Source of the DNA: Quillaja saponaria
Taxonomy: Eukaryota; Streptophyta; Magnoliopsida; Fabales; Quillajaceae
Assembly: GCA_029379385.1 (NCBI GenBank)
Contig: CM055615.1
Span: 5,332,001-5,396,000, forward strand
Length of the DNA stretch: 64,000 nucleotides
Direction: 5' to 3'
The notes under the pieces were generated by a model that did no database searches, was not told where the DNA came from, and was given only the letters and a program-made list of their open reading frames with translations. Position numbers and translations under genes: made by a program. Every line of letters begins with the position of its first letter. Positions within the stretch are counted from its first letter, which is position 1. This document shows, piece by piece, positions 1-11,357 of this stretch.

Positions 1-829
1 TATAATTTTAAAATTAAAATTAGTTTAATCAATACCATTAGAGATGTTCACAATAGTATTTAGGATGAGTTTGATAATATTTTTCAAGATGTTTGCTTTT
101 ACTTTTCAAAAGTCATAGCAACTACAAATGGTTTGGTTAATTTTTTTTTATGAATATTTTTAAAAGCACTCCAAGTGATGTTTTCAAAAACTAGCTGTGA
201 TTTTTAAAATTAAAAATATAAAAATTACTTTATTAATTTAAAATTTTTCAAATATATTTTTAATTAATTTATAAACAATCTAATGATGTCTATTTTTGTC
301 ATATTATACTTTCACAACAACTTATGATTTGTTTTACCAAATATTTTAATAATTACTTTCATTATCATATCATTTTTTATAAAAGATTTACCAATCAAGG
401 TTGGTGTACATGGATATTTGGTAACAATTTTTCTACAGCAAGAAAATCAATTTGATTTTTAAAAGTCACAACATTACTCTAATTCGATTAAACCAATTCA
501 ACCTAGTCGGATTTGTTTGGGATGTTTACATGATGATAATTGAGAATGAGTGAATTATGGAGATGCTTCAAGCTTAAGCAAGTCTTCAAATTCTAAAATC
601 AAAGCACGTGCAACCTCGGGATGGTGTATAATCAAATTGTAATTAAGTCCTAATTATTAGAAAATCTAATAATACATGTCATGCATTACGTGTATGGTAT
701 GGTAGCTGTCTATCCTAAGATTTGATTCATTAATAAATCCATTCGACTAGTCAATGACTTCTAGAGATTCTGTGTCAGTACCTATCGGACAGGCAAAAAA
801 AAAAGGTCAAATAAAGTTGCTGGTTGTTT
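1..829. other. AT-rich intergenic DNA, no gene seen
   Basis: No open frame or recognisable domain is visible. The stretch is strongly AT-rich with short A and T runs. It is the distal upstream region of the terpene synthase gene. Confidence 0.6.
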
Positions 830-838
830 TTATTAAAT

Positions 839-1337
839 AGAGTTTGCTAACCAGTGGGCATTGTTAAAAATTAATTTTGTTATTGAAAATCTATTCAAAT
901 TATAATTTTCAATAAAAATTTAATATAATTAAATTTTTAGTGTAATTAATAAGATAAAATAATTAATTATTACTTTATCTTTTTTATTTAATAAATAAAG
1001 TTATCCCTAAGAACAATAAAATCTTGATTTAGGATTAGGTTTAGTGTTAAGGTTAGTGTTAGGGTTAGTGTTAGGGTTAGGGTTAAGGTTGGGTTAGTGT
1101 TACGGTTGGGTTAGTGTTAGGGTTAGGGTTAAGGTTGGGTTAGTGTTACGGTTGGGTTAGCGTTAGGGTTATGAGTAGTTTTGTCCATCAAATAAAAAAG
1201 ATAAAGTGATAATTAATTGTTATCTTCTTAATAATTATAATTAAAATTTAACTATAATAAATTCTTATTAAGAATTGTAATTTAGTTATATGTTTAATAT
1301 CTTAATTAATTCTTAACTAGTGTCCTTAGCAAGACTC
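839..1337. mobile_element. MULE-type MITE with telomere-like core
   Basis: Long imperfect terminal inverted repeats occupy about 840-1010 and 1180-1337. The left end reads GAGTTTGCTAACC and the reverse complement of the right end reads GAGTCTTGCTAAGG; inner parts also pair (ACTTTATCTTTTTTATTT on the left and in the reverse complement of the right). The element is flanked by a perfect 9-bp direct repeat TTATTAAAT at 830-838 and 1338-1346. A 9-bp target duplication with long inverted repeats is characteristic of Mutator-like non-autonomous elements. There is no coding capacity. The loop holds a GTTAGGG-type repeat, listed separately. It lies about 190 bp upstream of the terpene synthase start codon. 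Confidence 0.72.
1031..1172 (+). repeat. telomere-like degenerate GTTAGGG repeat
   Basis: About 140 bp made of GTTAGGG, GTTAGTG, GTTAAGG and GTTACGG variants. A ~46-bp higher unit occurs about twice, at about 1065-1110 and 1111-1156. Perfect stretches follow TTAGGG spacing rather than the canonical plant TTTAGGG. It sits exactly in the loop of the surrounding inverted-repeat element, so it is part of that element rather than a chromosome end. Confidence 0.8.
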
Positions 1338-1444
1338 TTATTAAATTAGTTACAATAACAATTATAATAACAGCTAATACATAATAGGATATTATTTTAA
1401 TGAAAGCTGGTTCCATGAAATCTTTCCTTTTTTTTATTTTGGAT

Positions 1445-1453
1445 TATTTAAAG
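1445..1453 (+). promoter_or_regulatory. putative TATA-like box of the terpene synthase
   Basis: TATTTAAAG lies 78 bp upstream of the chosen ATG (1531), a reasonable distance for a plant core promoter with a 5' leader of about 50 nt. This rests on position and composition only. Confidence 0.35.
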
Positions 1454-1530
1454 GCCTCATCAATACGAGAAAGAAACAGAAATTAATACAAGAAACACAC
1501 ACATAAGCTTTTCTTTTCCATTTGACAAAA

Positions 1531-4500
1531 ATGGCTGTCTACCAGCTTCCTCCTCTTCTTTCAAATTTTTGCCCATCCACTAAACTCATTCCAGTTGAAA
1601 TTAGAAAGTTCTCAGTTGTAAAAACTCATAAAAGATGCAATATACATGTTCCAGTTCGTCATTTTATCCGGAATGTGATAGCCAATGAGCTTGATGATCA
1701 TACAACCATTCCAAGTTCAGAATATAAGCCATCAAATATATGGGTTTATGATTACATTCAATCATTGGACAGTAAATATCTGGTATGTAAATTTGTTCAT
1801 TAATTCACTTTTTATGTAGGCATTTTTTTTTCCTTAAATTTACTAAATTAAAAATAATTTGATTTAGTTTTTCAAATATATGGAATCATGAGAGGAAAAT
1901 TACTTGTAACTATTTTACCTCAAGGTTTTCAAAAAAAGGATAAGAAAAAAGAAAAAGTTTTTTTTTTTTTATTGGAATAGAGGATCCCATACAAAATGAA
2001 GTAAGATTAAAGCCCAGTAGATAAAATCTTTTATTTCATTAAACTTCATGGAGCACATTAGGAAAAATAAAAATTAATTATTTCCTTTTCATATTGAACA
2101 ATAGTGAAATAATTTTTAAACCCGTGAGAGAATTGATTTTATTATTTACAAAATCAGTGGGGACAAATCAACGTTTTATATATAATATACATAATTTTAA
2201 AAATTTAGTGAGATCAGCTGTTTTCAACTAATTAACAATATTTTGACTACTTCGAATTATCAGATCACTTATAATTTGATTTAAACATAATTGGAATTGG
2301 GTCAACAGATATGTTTAAATTTTGACCCAATCCAATTCAGTTATATCTAAACAGACCGACCAATATTGAGGTAAGATGTAGAAATAATTTTGTATGTCTA
2401 GCACATCTCGTTAACTTTTGTTATCATAGGAAGAGACATATGCGAAACAACGAGATAAGCTGAAAGAAGAAGTGAGGAGGATAGTGGACAATATGGTAAA
2501 TCCTCTTCATCAACTAGAATTAATTGAAGTAATTCAAAGGCTTGGATTATGTCATCACTTTAAGGATGAAATAAATAGAATATTGGATGATGTTTACAAG
2601 AAGAATGCTGGTGGCAAGTTGAGGAATTCACTTGAATTTAGACTCTTACGACAACATGGTTATAACGTGTCAACAGGTATGTGTACTTTTTTGCCAAACA
2701 ATATTAGTACATATTGTTAAAAGATTTTTCTAACGGGTGCTCATAGTGCACTTGTTAAGGTGATAAATATAAAAACTTTGTATTATTAATTGTAGTGATT
2801 GAACATGATTTCAGTGCTATGTAATAAATAATTTTCTATTTTTTGAATTTTTCAAATTCCAAAACCTACATTTATTACACTTTATCAAGTGCCCTTTGGG
2901 TATTAGTTAGAAAAATCCATTGTTTAAAGGCTTAACTATTGTTTTAATTCCTTAAGATTGCTTCAGTTTTTAATTTAGTACTCCAAGAATGTTTTTAGTC
3001 AATTTCATCCTTTAAGATTCAGAATTTTTCAATCAAGTTATATTATCTCATTCTCATGTTATGTATAAATAAAGTAATTTTACATAATTTAATGATAAAA
3101 TACCAAAAAAGTTTTGCAAAATATAAAAACAACTTATACACGTTATTATCTTTATGTCAAGTGTCGTTATTTTATCAATTTATAATATGTAACGGAATAA
3201 TGAAACTTGATTGAGAAATTTTGAATTTTAGAAGATAAAATTGAATGAAAAAATTCTTGAAGAATTGAATTGAAAACTAATATAATACTGAAAGACTAAA
3301 ACAATAGATAAGCCTTGTTAAAATAATTTACATTTATCTTTAATTAAATGCAGAGGTTTTCAACAGTTTCCATAATGAGAATAACAACATTAAAGAAATG
3401 TTGTCATTATACGAAGCCTCGTATCTTTCCATAGAAGGTGAAACAATCTTGGATGAAGCAAAAGATTTCACTAGAAAATATCTAAAAGAGTTTGTCCTCA
3501 ATATCAATGAGGATGATTACATGTCCTTGTTAGTGAGGCATGCATTGGAAATTCCATTGCACTGGAGGATGCATCGATTGGAGGCTTGGTGGTTTATCGA
3601 TATATATGAAAGATTTCCTAATGCGAATCCTTTTTTGCTTGACCTTGCCAAATTGGATTTTAACATTATTCAAGCAACTCACCAAGAAGATTTAAAACTT
3701 GCCTTAAGTTGGTGGAGGACTACTGAACTTGAAAACCTGAGCTTCGTCAGAGACAGGTTGATGGAGTCTTTTTTTTCTTCGGTGGGTATGGCATATGAGC
3801 CTCATCTGGGAGATTTCAGGAGATTTTTTGCAATTATCACTCAACTAATAACTGTAACAGATGATGTTTACGATGTGCGTGGTACTCTAGAAGAGTTAAA
3901 GATATTCACAGATGCTGTTGACAGGTTACTCAATATTTAAATTACTTTCTTTAATATCTTCTGTAAACATTTTATTGAATTTTTAATTTTTTTTTTTATT
4001 CCAGATGGGACATGAATGTAATGGATAATCTCCCAGACGACTTGAAAATATGTTTCTGTGCTCTCAGCAACTTCGAGAATGAAGTCGCTTCCAAGATAGG
4101 AGCCAACATCATTCCATCTATGAGAAAAGTGGTATATAAGCACATGACATGGTTTATTTTGCTTTGTTTATTTATATATTCATCGAGACACATGTTAATA
4201 TTACAGTGGGCGGATTACACTAAAGTTATCCTAGCCGAGGCAAAGTGGAACTTCAATGGATACAAGCCAACCCTACAAGAACACCTTGCCAATACATGGT
4301 TTTCCACTGGAATACCAGTTACACTATTCCAAGCTTACTTTTCTCTTGCAAACTCAATAACAAAGGAAAGTTTAGATTGCTTGGAAAAGTACCCCGACAT
4401 AATACGTTGTTCATCAGTAATTTTTCGCCTTGTTGATGACCTTGTAACGTTTTCGGTATGCACACGTACAAATATATTTATATATTTTAATATCTTTGTT

Positions 4501-4847
4501 TTGTTTGTTATGATCTTCTTATTCACATCCTGTTTGTTTTTCACATTTAGGACGAGTCGGAGACTCCCACAACAGTCTGGTGTTACATGAACGAAACTGG
4601 TGCTTCAGAAAAACAAGCCAAAGAAAAAATAAGATTTTTGATCGAGAAGACATGGAAGGAGATGAACAAATATCTAATCACAAATTCTCCTCTTCCACAT
4701 GCATACATAGAAGTTGTTATGAACGCTGCAAGGGTGTCATTGTGCCTCTACGAACATGGAGATGGCTTTACTGACCAAGAGACTGAAATAAAGGAAAAGA
4801 TATTATCCTTAATTAGTAAGCCAATTCCCTTTATTATTACAGAGTAA
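1531..4847 (+). CDS. terpene synthase (TPS-b-like), six exons, intact
   Basis: Predicted plastidial mono- or related terpene synthase, converting a prenyl diphosphate to a terpene. Exons read from splice sites: 1531-1782, 2430-2676, 3354-3924, 4005-4131, 4207-4455, 4551-4847. They sum to 1743 nt, in frame, giving 580 residues plus stop, normal for the family. All introns are GT-AG. ATG 1531 is the first in-frame ATG and opens a basic, Ser/Thr-containing N-terminus resembling a transit peptide. Seen: RDR at about 299-301, the DDVYD aspartate-rich motif at 336-340, and an NSE/DTE motif (D476, T480, E484) spanning the last exon junction. The RRx8W motif is absent: W71 is present, but Pro/Ser stand where the arginines belong. 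This is known for some synthases making acyclic products. The third exon equals the usual exons 3 and 4 fused, so one intron appears lost. Product and substrate are not predictable from sequence. Confidence 0.9.
2289..2337. repeat. short hairpin in terpene synthase intron 1
   Basis: Left arm AATTGGAATTGGGTCAA (2289-2305) pairs with right arm TTGACCCAATCCAATT (2322-2337) around a 16-nt loop. It may be the core of a small degraded MITE. Confidence 0.6.
2723..2919. mobile_element. MITE 1 in terpene synthase intron 2
   Basis: About 195 bp with terminal inverted repeats of about 50 bp. The left end is GATTTTTCTAACGGGTGC; the right end reverse-complements to GGATTTTTCTAACTAATACC and continues into a shared GCACTTG block. 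Flanking repeats are TTGTTAAAA (2714-2722) and TTGTTTAAA (2920-2928), a 9-bp duplication with one mismatch. Non-coding. It directly abuts a second, unrelated MITE. Confidence 0.65.
2929..3314. mobile_element. MITE 2 in terpene synthase intron 2
   Basis: 386 bp with inverted repeats of about 115 bp. The left end is GGCTTAACTATTGTTTTA and the right end reverse-complements to GGCTTATCTATTGTTTTA. Flanks TTGTTTAAA (2920-2928) and TTGTTAAAA (3315-3323) form a 9-bp target duplication, as in Mutator-like elements. It ends 39 bp before the acceptor of the fused exon 3. Confidence 0.72.
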
Positions 4848-5700
4848 ATAATGCATATTCCTCATATTGGCGTGTGAAATCCTAGATGTTGCTGGAGGGT
4901 CTTCTATGTTGCGGGAGGAAGTGCAGTTTACGTAATTATCCAATCGTGGCCATATTCTTTGTGAAGAAGAAATGGGAACCATGTCGTTTGTTGGTTGATG
5001 TGTGCTTGTGTTGTGTGATATTTAAGATACTTATTTGGGATATGCATGTATATTCCAACTGTTTGTAATGAAGAACTCTGTCTTGGACAAAGCAAAAACT
5101 ATTGTAATTTCAGTCAAATAATTCAATTGACCACAACCCACAAGAATAGATGTAATGAGCAAGAGAAAGTAATGTCACCAAATTCATATGGAAAGTTCTC
5201 TAGAGTTTAGGGAAAAATCACAAGAAAAACTCTGACAAAACTTTCACTATAATAATAGTATGAATACAAACAAATCATGTCTAGTTACTACTAGATGTGT
5301 ACAAATAACATTAAAGTGGATAATTCAATGTAAAGATTTATTTAAAAATAGTGCTGGCAATTAATATCATTCGCTCACACCCTGGATTGAGTATTTCCTT
5401 ACTATTTTATCTCTCCCTCTTGCTATCACTATAGTATTTCTCTAGGCTTGCTCTTTGCTTGCCTATGTTCTGTATAAGTACCAATTCACACATTCACTGA
5501 CTTTTGTAGAGCAATAAACCACCTTTCAAACTTATTATTATAGGCGGGAGACAAAAAGAGTTAAGACTCTCTTTGACAAACTTGGTGTGGATGGATTAAA
5601 TGCCATTGAAAGAAGAATACTAAAGTTGCAGCTGAAGACACAAAAGTCTTTGGCACCACAAAATTCCAATACATGGGATGGATGGCTACAACAATCTCCC
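4848..5700. other. 3' flank of terpene synthase and unassigned DNA
   Basis: The first 200-300 bp probably hold the 3' UTR. The rest shows no protein homology I recognise. It could include the decayed LTR of the copia relic that follows, but I could not find a paired copy. Confidence 0.35.
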
Positions 5701-5739
5701 CCGTCCAACCTTATTTTGAGAAGAAGGTATCACACGGCT

Positions 5740-6570
5740 TCTTCATTTAGAGTTCATTCTGGTCAGCTTAATGAAAAGCTCACGCTTTTTCCTACTACCA
5801 ACTTTTGTCATCATATCAGCAGTATTGACATTAGTTTGAATCTTCTTCACATGCATGAGCTTGCTCTCAGTTACATCATGTAACCAATAATATCACACAT
5901 CAATGTATTTTGTATGTGCATGATACATAGTATTCTTGCTCAAATCTATAGCACTTTGACTATAAAAGAAAAAAAATACTACACATACTTTCTGGTTCAA
6001 CCCAAGTCTAAGTAGAAATCTTTTCATCTTAAACATTCTTTTTCAATTTCATTGTCTGCAATGTACTTAGCCTCAGTAGTAAAAAGGCAACACACTTGCA
6101 ACTTAGCCTGTCATGACACATATTCTCCCTCGGCAAATGTAAGTTACATATCCTGTTGTAGATTTCTACCATCAAGATCACCAAAACACAAACACTTATC
6201 AGATGTACTTCTCAAGTATATGACGATCCATTTTATTGCTTCCCAGTATTTCGTACCAAAATTTGAAAGAAATCTGCTCATTACACCAACTGCACGAGCA
6301 AAATCTAGCTGTATAATGACCCGACTGTGGAGGAATAAGAAATCGATTCCATCTCATCCTTTTTCTTCTTTGATTTTGGACAATATCTTTTACTTAGCTT
6401 GAAGCTACTAGAAAGAAGTGTGCTAACCATATTAGAATCTTACATGTTGAAATGTTCAAGCACTCGCTCAACATATTTCTTATATGATAACCATAACTTT
6501 CTAGCATTCTAGTCATGAATGATTTTCATTCTCAATATCTGTTTTGCTGGGCCTTCATATCAAAAGATAA
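5740..6570 (-). pseudogene. Ty1/copia pol relic (RT end and RNase H)
   Basis: Read on the minus strand from about 6570 downward, conceptual translation gives the classic reverse transcriptase segment GPAKQILRMKIIHD, then KYVERVLEHFNM, KLSKRYCP and TVGS. RNase H-like stretches follow: TTEAKYIA, YHAHTKYIDV and TNVNTADMMTKV. Stops and frameshifts break it throughout. The order RT then RNase H with the ADMMTK ending is typical of the copia superfamily. No intact LTR pair was found around it. Confidence 0.8.
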
Positions 6571-7390
6571 GCATACCAAAAGCTGTATATGTCTTAACGG
6601 ATGAACAAATTAAAGAAGTTTGTGAATGGAATAAGAAATTGCAATTTCACAATGGTTACATCTCCAATATATATAGTTGTGTTAATGTTGATGAGATGAA
6701 ATTATACGGGATGAAATGTCATGATTATCATGTGTTCCTATAGAGATTGTTGCTATTGGCTATTAGAGACTTTTGCCAAAACCAATATGGGAAGTCTTGA
6801 TGTAGTTAATCCAATTTTTTTCTGGTCATTTGTTCGAATGAGTTAGAAGTCAATTATATCACTTAGCTGGAAAACAAAATAATTAAAATCATGTGCAGAT
6901 TAGAGATGATTTACGTTCCAGACTTCTTTGTTTCAATGGACCATTTAACACTACAAAAATACGAGTTGGCGACTCCATACAATATCATTGGATGTATCCA
7001 TTTGAAATGTGAAATTTGCTTTAAATTCTATAGTTCTTATTACTTAATATCCAATGTAAATTTTAATTCATTCATTTCCAATAAATAGGTGTATTAGTGA
7101 TTTGAAGAAGAAACAATCAGCAATAAAGCATGAATACAGGGATCTATATGTGCGCAATACCTTATAGAGGAAGTTTCAAACTTCTGTACATTGTACTTTA
7201 AACCTCACATTTCAGCTAGATGCAATAAAGTCCAAAGGATTTATAAAGGAGAGAAGGAAGAATAAGTTTAGGCATGCCTTTCGATTTTTGAATATCCAGA
7301 CAGATAAATGAATAAGAAAGATCAAAATGTAGTAGAGATGTATATGCTCCTAAAATGCACCGTGGTCGAACTATATCTTGGGTGAGTACT
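6545..7390 (+). pseudogene. CACTA (En/Spm) transposase relic
   Basis: The plus-strand frame opens with IPKAVYVLTDEQIKEVCEW and KLQFHNGYISNIYSCV, then MKLYGMKCHDYHVF. These match the DUF4218 region found beside CACTA transposases. After a shift comes CRLEMIYVPDFFVSMDHLTL, corresponding to the LEMIFPPSFF...MVHL block. From 7143 comes a frame containing YLIEEVSNFCTLYFKPH, the block that normally follows. The domain order is preserved but the gene has several stops and shifts. It lies head to head with the copia relic. Confidence 0.75.
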
Positions 7391-9399
7391 CTTCTATATT
7401 TTCACCTTCACACAAATTTCTCGAATCACTTATAGCATTCATAAAAACTCCTCAAATCACTTATAGCAAGTTTGATGCATTGATGAGAGAATAGAATCTA
7501 TCAGTAACTGTAGATATAAAATTCTCAATTTTACTCACTGTATACACTGTTCTAAAATTCAGAACTCCTTCTTCGTTTATAACCACAACCCACTGTAGTC
7601 CTCGAGTCTGTTGCCGCTGTTAAGAAGGTTCGCCATCGTTGAGAAAGTCCTTTTCCTTGTTTACGAAGAACACCAAGTATGCTAGTTGCAGAGATTAGTC
7701 ATTTTCGTTAACTTAGCTTCGAATTCAAACTTGTTTTACTTTAACAGAGTCTGCAATTGCTAATTTCAAGTAAGTCAGACTATTTTTGTGTCGATTATCT
7801 TGAGTTTTTGGCTCTAATTGGCTTTGTTATCTTCTTGAGCAAATAAAGCTTGCTTTTTTATAGTTTTCTTGTCCAACTGTGTAGTGTTGATTATATCATG
7901 TATGTTCCCTATATCAACATATCTTTTATGAATTTTCTGTAGTATTGGTTATATGAATGATGTATTTGTCATATTACTTGGTCTATTCGTTAAGAAAGTA
8001 TGGGTGCTTGCTTCTTTGATGTATAATCTTGGTCCCTTGAAGGTGCAAAAACAACATATATGAATAATAAGTATTTAGGACTTACTTGAAAATCAAAAAC
8101 TAAAATTGTGGCTTACAAACTTTCTTTTGTAATCGATTTTGGCTGGATATAGCATTATGCTGCAAGATGTATAACCTTAAAAGTTGTAGGAGATTAAGCT
8201 CCTTTGTCTATATTTGACTCTAGTATCAAATGGGTTTCATCTCTAGTTTCGTCATCCCTATCCATTTTTGTTTTAAGAGAAAAGAAGGTATTGAGTTTAG
8301 AAAACAATTCAGAAAAATCCTTACATTACATTTCAACCACACTTCCCATATCACAACAAAGAAAGTTTTTAGCATTTACGTGTAGCCAAAACTTAGTTAG
8401 ATATTGGCTTGAGCTTTGTAAGTAAGAACTTTGTTTTGTTTGATGAAAATATGAGAAATCAATTAGGCCCATGTAGCCAATTCAGTGAAGAAGTGTTAAA
8501 AGGTCTTAGAGTGTCCATGGAGTTAATTTCTGTAAAGGGCTTGAGTATTCGGGCCCATCTTGGATTACTGTACATCTAGGATTTCATCAAGTTATAATTT
8601 TCATCCGAAAGTAGAAATAGTTCATTTTTAAGTTTCTAAATGTGCAACTATCATTGTTCCTAATTATAATGTGTTTACTGAGCTCGATGACATTTATTAT
8701 GATCTGATATTAGTTTGGAAGCTTGGGTTTTGATAGGTTAATATTAAATCTAATTCAAAAGGGAATATATTGTCACGTGTAATTGAGTTTAGGGTAATCA
8801 TGCAGCTAGCTGTGGCTTATTATTATATGATTTGTGCTACCCATTGGTTTAACAAACCTCATGATTGTCTTTTGAATTGATTCTGTATCATGTTTTGATG
8901 GACCAATAGAATAAGTGTAAAGGTGAAAACTTGAAATTACAAAGTTTGGATCTACCAATGTCCCTAAAGTTTGAAGTGAAAGAGAAAGTCAATGTTTGAT
9001 ATTTTTTTTTTAGGAGAGTTTTGTTTAGAACAAAGAATGTTAAATAATTTGTGCAATTGGCAATAGTCTCAATCTATTGTTCATATTCTTCTTTGGCTAA
9101 TTTTGGGCTCAAGTTTTCACCATATATATATGAATTTTTTATTAGACTTAAGTTGCCTCCATCAATTTGGAAGAAGTGGAACTAATATAACAATTCACTT
9201 GGTTGAATTAAACTGAGAACAATATTTTTCTACTGTAGTTTTATTGTGATTGTTAATGAGTCATGTGTAAGCATTGTTTCTATTCCTAGCTATGAACTTT
9301 GTTTTGAAAATAGAATAAATTATCCCACTTATTTATCTTGTTTTGTCAACATACATTGTGTTACCAATGACCTTTAGGCCAAACATTGTGTTTGTAGAT
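7391..9399. other. unassigned intergenic DNA
   Basis: About 2 kb of moderately AT-rich sequence with only short open frames and no domain I recognise. It may include the remaining end of the CACTA relic upstream, but no matching terminus was seen. Confidence 0.4.
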
Positions 9400-11357
9400 A
9401 AAAACTTACTAGTTTGGGTTCAATGGCCAAAACAGTCAAATATTAGTCCATTTAGAATTTCGGTAATGCCAAAAAAACCCTCAGGATGAATAATACCTTT
9501 AGGAAAAAACTTAAATCCATTTGGAGCAACGATTAGGATAGGAGGCTGAACTTTGAGTTTCAAGGTAGAAACTTGTCAAGTTTAGGTTCAAGGGATAAAA
9601 CGGTTAAATACTATTCCGTTTAGGATTCCGATAGTACTGTCACAACCGTGGGGATGAATAAGACCTGTATGAAAAAAAAGAAAACACGTTTGGATAAACA
9701 GTTAAGATAGGAAGCAAAACTTTGAGTTTCAAAGCAAAAACTTTAGAAATTTGGGTTTGAGCTAGTAAAATGGTCAAATACTAAGATTCGGGAGTATCGT
9801 ATGACCATGGGGAAAATAAGCAATTTAGGAAGAAATGAAAATTTATTTAGATCAATGGTTAGGATAATAGGCTGAACTTTGAGTTTTAAGGAAAAAAACT
9901 TTGAAAACTAGGGTTCGATGGGGTAAAACAGTCATATACCAGTCTAGTCCATTTAGGATTTTGAGAGTATTTACATGATAGTGGAGATGAATAATAACTA
10001 TATGAAATAACATAAATGATCAACAGTTAGGATAGTAGGTTGAACTTTCAGTTTCATGGCAAAAACCTTGAAAACTTAGATTTAGGGGGAGGGGAGGCAA
10101 AACAATCAAGTACTAGTCCTTTAGGATTCCGGGAGTAATGGCGCGACTGTGGGGACGAATAAAACCAATAGGAAAAGATAGAAATCTATTTGGACCAACA
10201 GTTAGGATAGTAGGCCAAACTTTGAGTTTCAAGATAAAAACTTTGAAAACTAGGGTTCGGGAGTAAAAACTAGGGTTCAGGGGGCAAAACAGCCAAAAAC
10301 TAGTCCGTTTACGACTCCAGGAGTATCGACACAACCATGGAGATGAATAAGACTTTTATGAAAATAAAAAATCCATTTAGATCAACCGTTAGGGTAATAG
10401 GCCGAGCTTTGAGTTTCAAGGCAAAAATTTTGAAAACTTGGTTTCATGGGGCAAAATCATCAAATACTAGTCCATTTAGAATTTTTATAGTACCAAAACA
10501 ACCACGGGGATGAATAAGACCTATATGAAAAGATGAAAAATCCATTTGGATCAATGGTTAGCATAGTAGATCGAACTTTGACTTTTAAGGCAAAAACTTT
10601 GAAAACTTAGATTTCGGGGGGGGGGGGGGGAGGACAAAACAGTCAAATGCTAGTCCGTTTAAGATTTTGGGAATACTGGAATGACCATGGGGATGAATAA
10701 GCCTTTATAAAAGAAAACAAAAATCTATTTGGATCAACGGTTAGGACAGCAGGCCGAACTTTGAATTTCAAGGCAAAAACTTTGAAAACTTGGGTTCTTT
10801 GCCATCAAATACTAGTACGTTAAGATTCTAGGAGTACCGGCATGACCGTTGAGATGAATAAGACCTGTATGAAGAAATGAAAATCCATTTCAATCAACGG
10901 TTAGGATGATAGGCCGAACTTTGAGTTTCAAGGTAAAACTTTGAAAACTAGGGTTCATGGGAAAAAATGGTCAAATACTAGTCCGTTTAGAATTCTGGGA
11001 GTATCGGCATGACAATGGGGACGAATAAGACTTGTATAAAAAAACGAAAATCCATTTGGATCAACAGTTAGGATAGTAGGCTGAACTTTGAGTTTCAAGG
11101 CAAAAACTTTGAAAACTTGTGTTTTAGGGGGTAAAATGATCAAATACTAGTTTGTTTCGAATTCCAGGAGTACCGGCATGACTATGGGGATGAACATGAC
11201 CTATAAGAAAAAAATTAAAATCCATTTGGATCAACAGTTAGGATAGTAGGCCGAAATTCTAGTTTCAAGGGAAAAACTTTGAAAACTTGGGTTCGGGCAA
11301 AAAAACCATCAAATATTAATCCGTTTATGATTCTCGTTATACCGGCACGATCGTGGG
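9400..11357 (+). repeat. satellite array 1, ~160-187-bp units
   Basis: Tandem units share a conserved frame: a GTTAGGATAG-type block, GAGTTTCAAGGCAAAAACTT, CAAATACTAGTCCGTTTAG, then a GTGGGGATGAATAAGACC-type block. Spacing between successive GTTAGG blocks from 10026 onward is about 160-187 bp, mostly near 168. The first two units carry an ACTAGTTT or GTCAAGTTT variant; later ones carry TTTGAAAAC. One unit has a 15-G run (10616-10630). The array breaks at 11357 where an LTR inserted. Confidence 0.9.

Noticed and set aside
1031..1172. True telomere or subtelomere
   Set aside because: The repeat is degenerate, short, internal, and confined to the loop of an inverted-repeat element with its own target duplication.
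6949..6962. CACTACAAAAA as a CACTA terminal repeat
   Set aside because: It lies inside the conserved transposase frame (MDHLTLQKYE), so it is coding sequence, not a terminus.
9400..11357. CRISPR array
   Set aside because: Whole units of ~168 bp repeat without unique spacers, and the genome is plant; this is satellite DNA.
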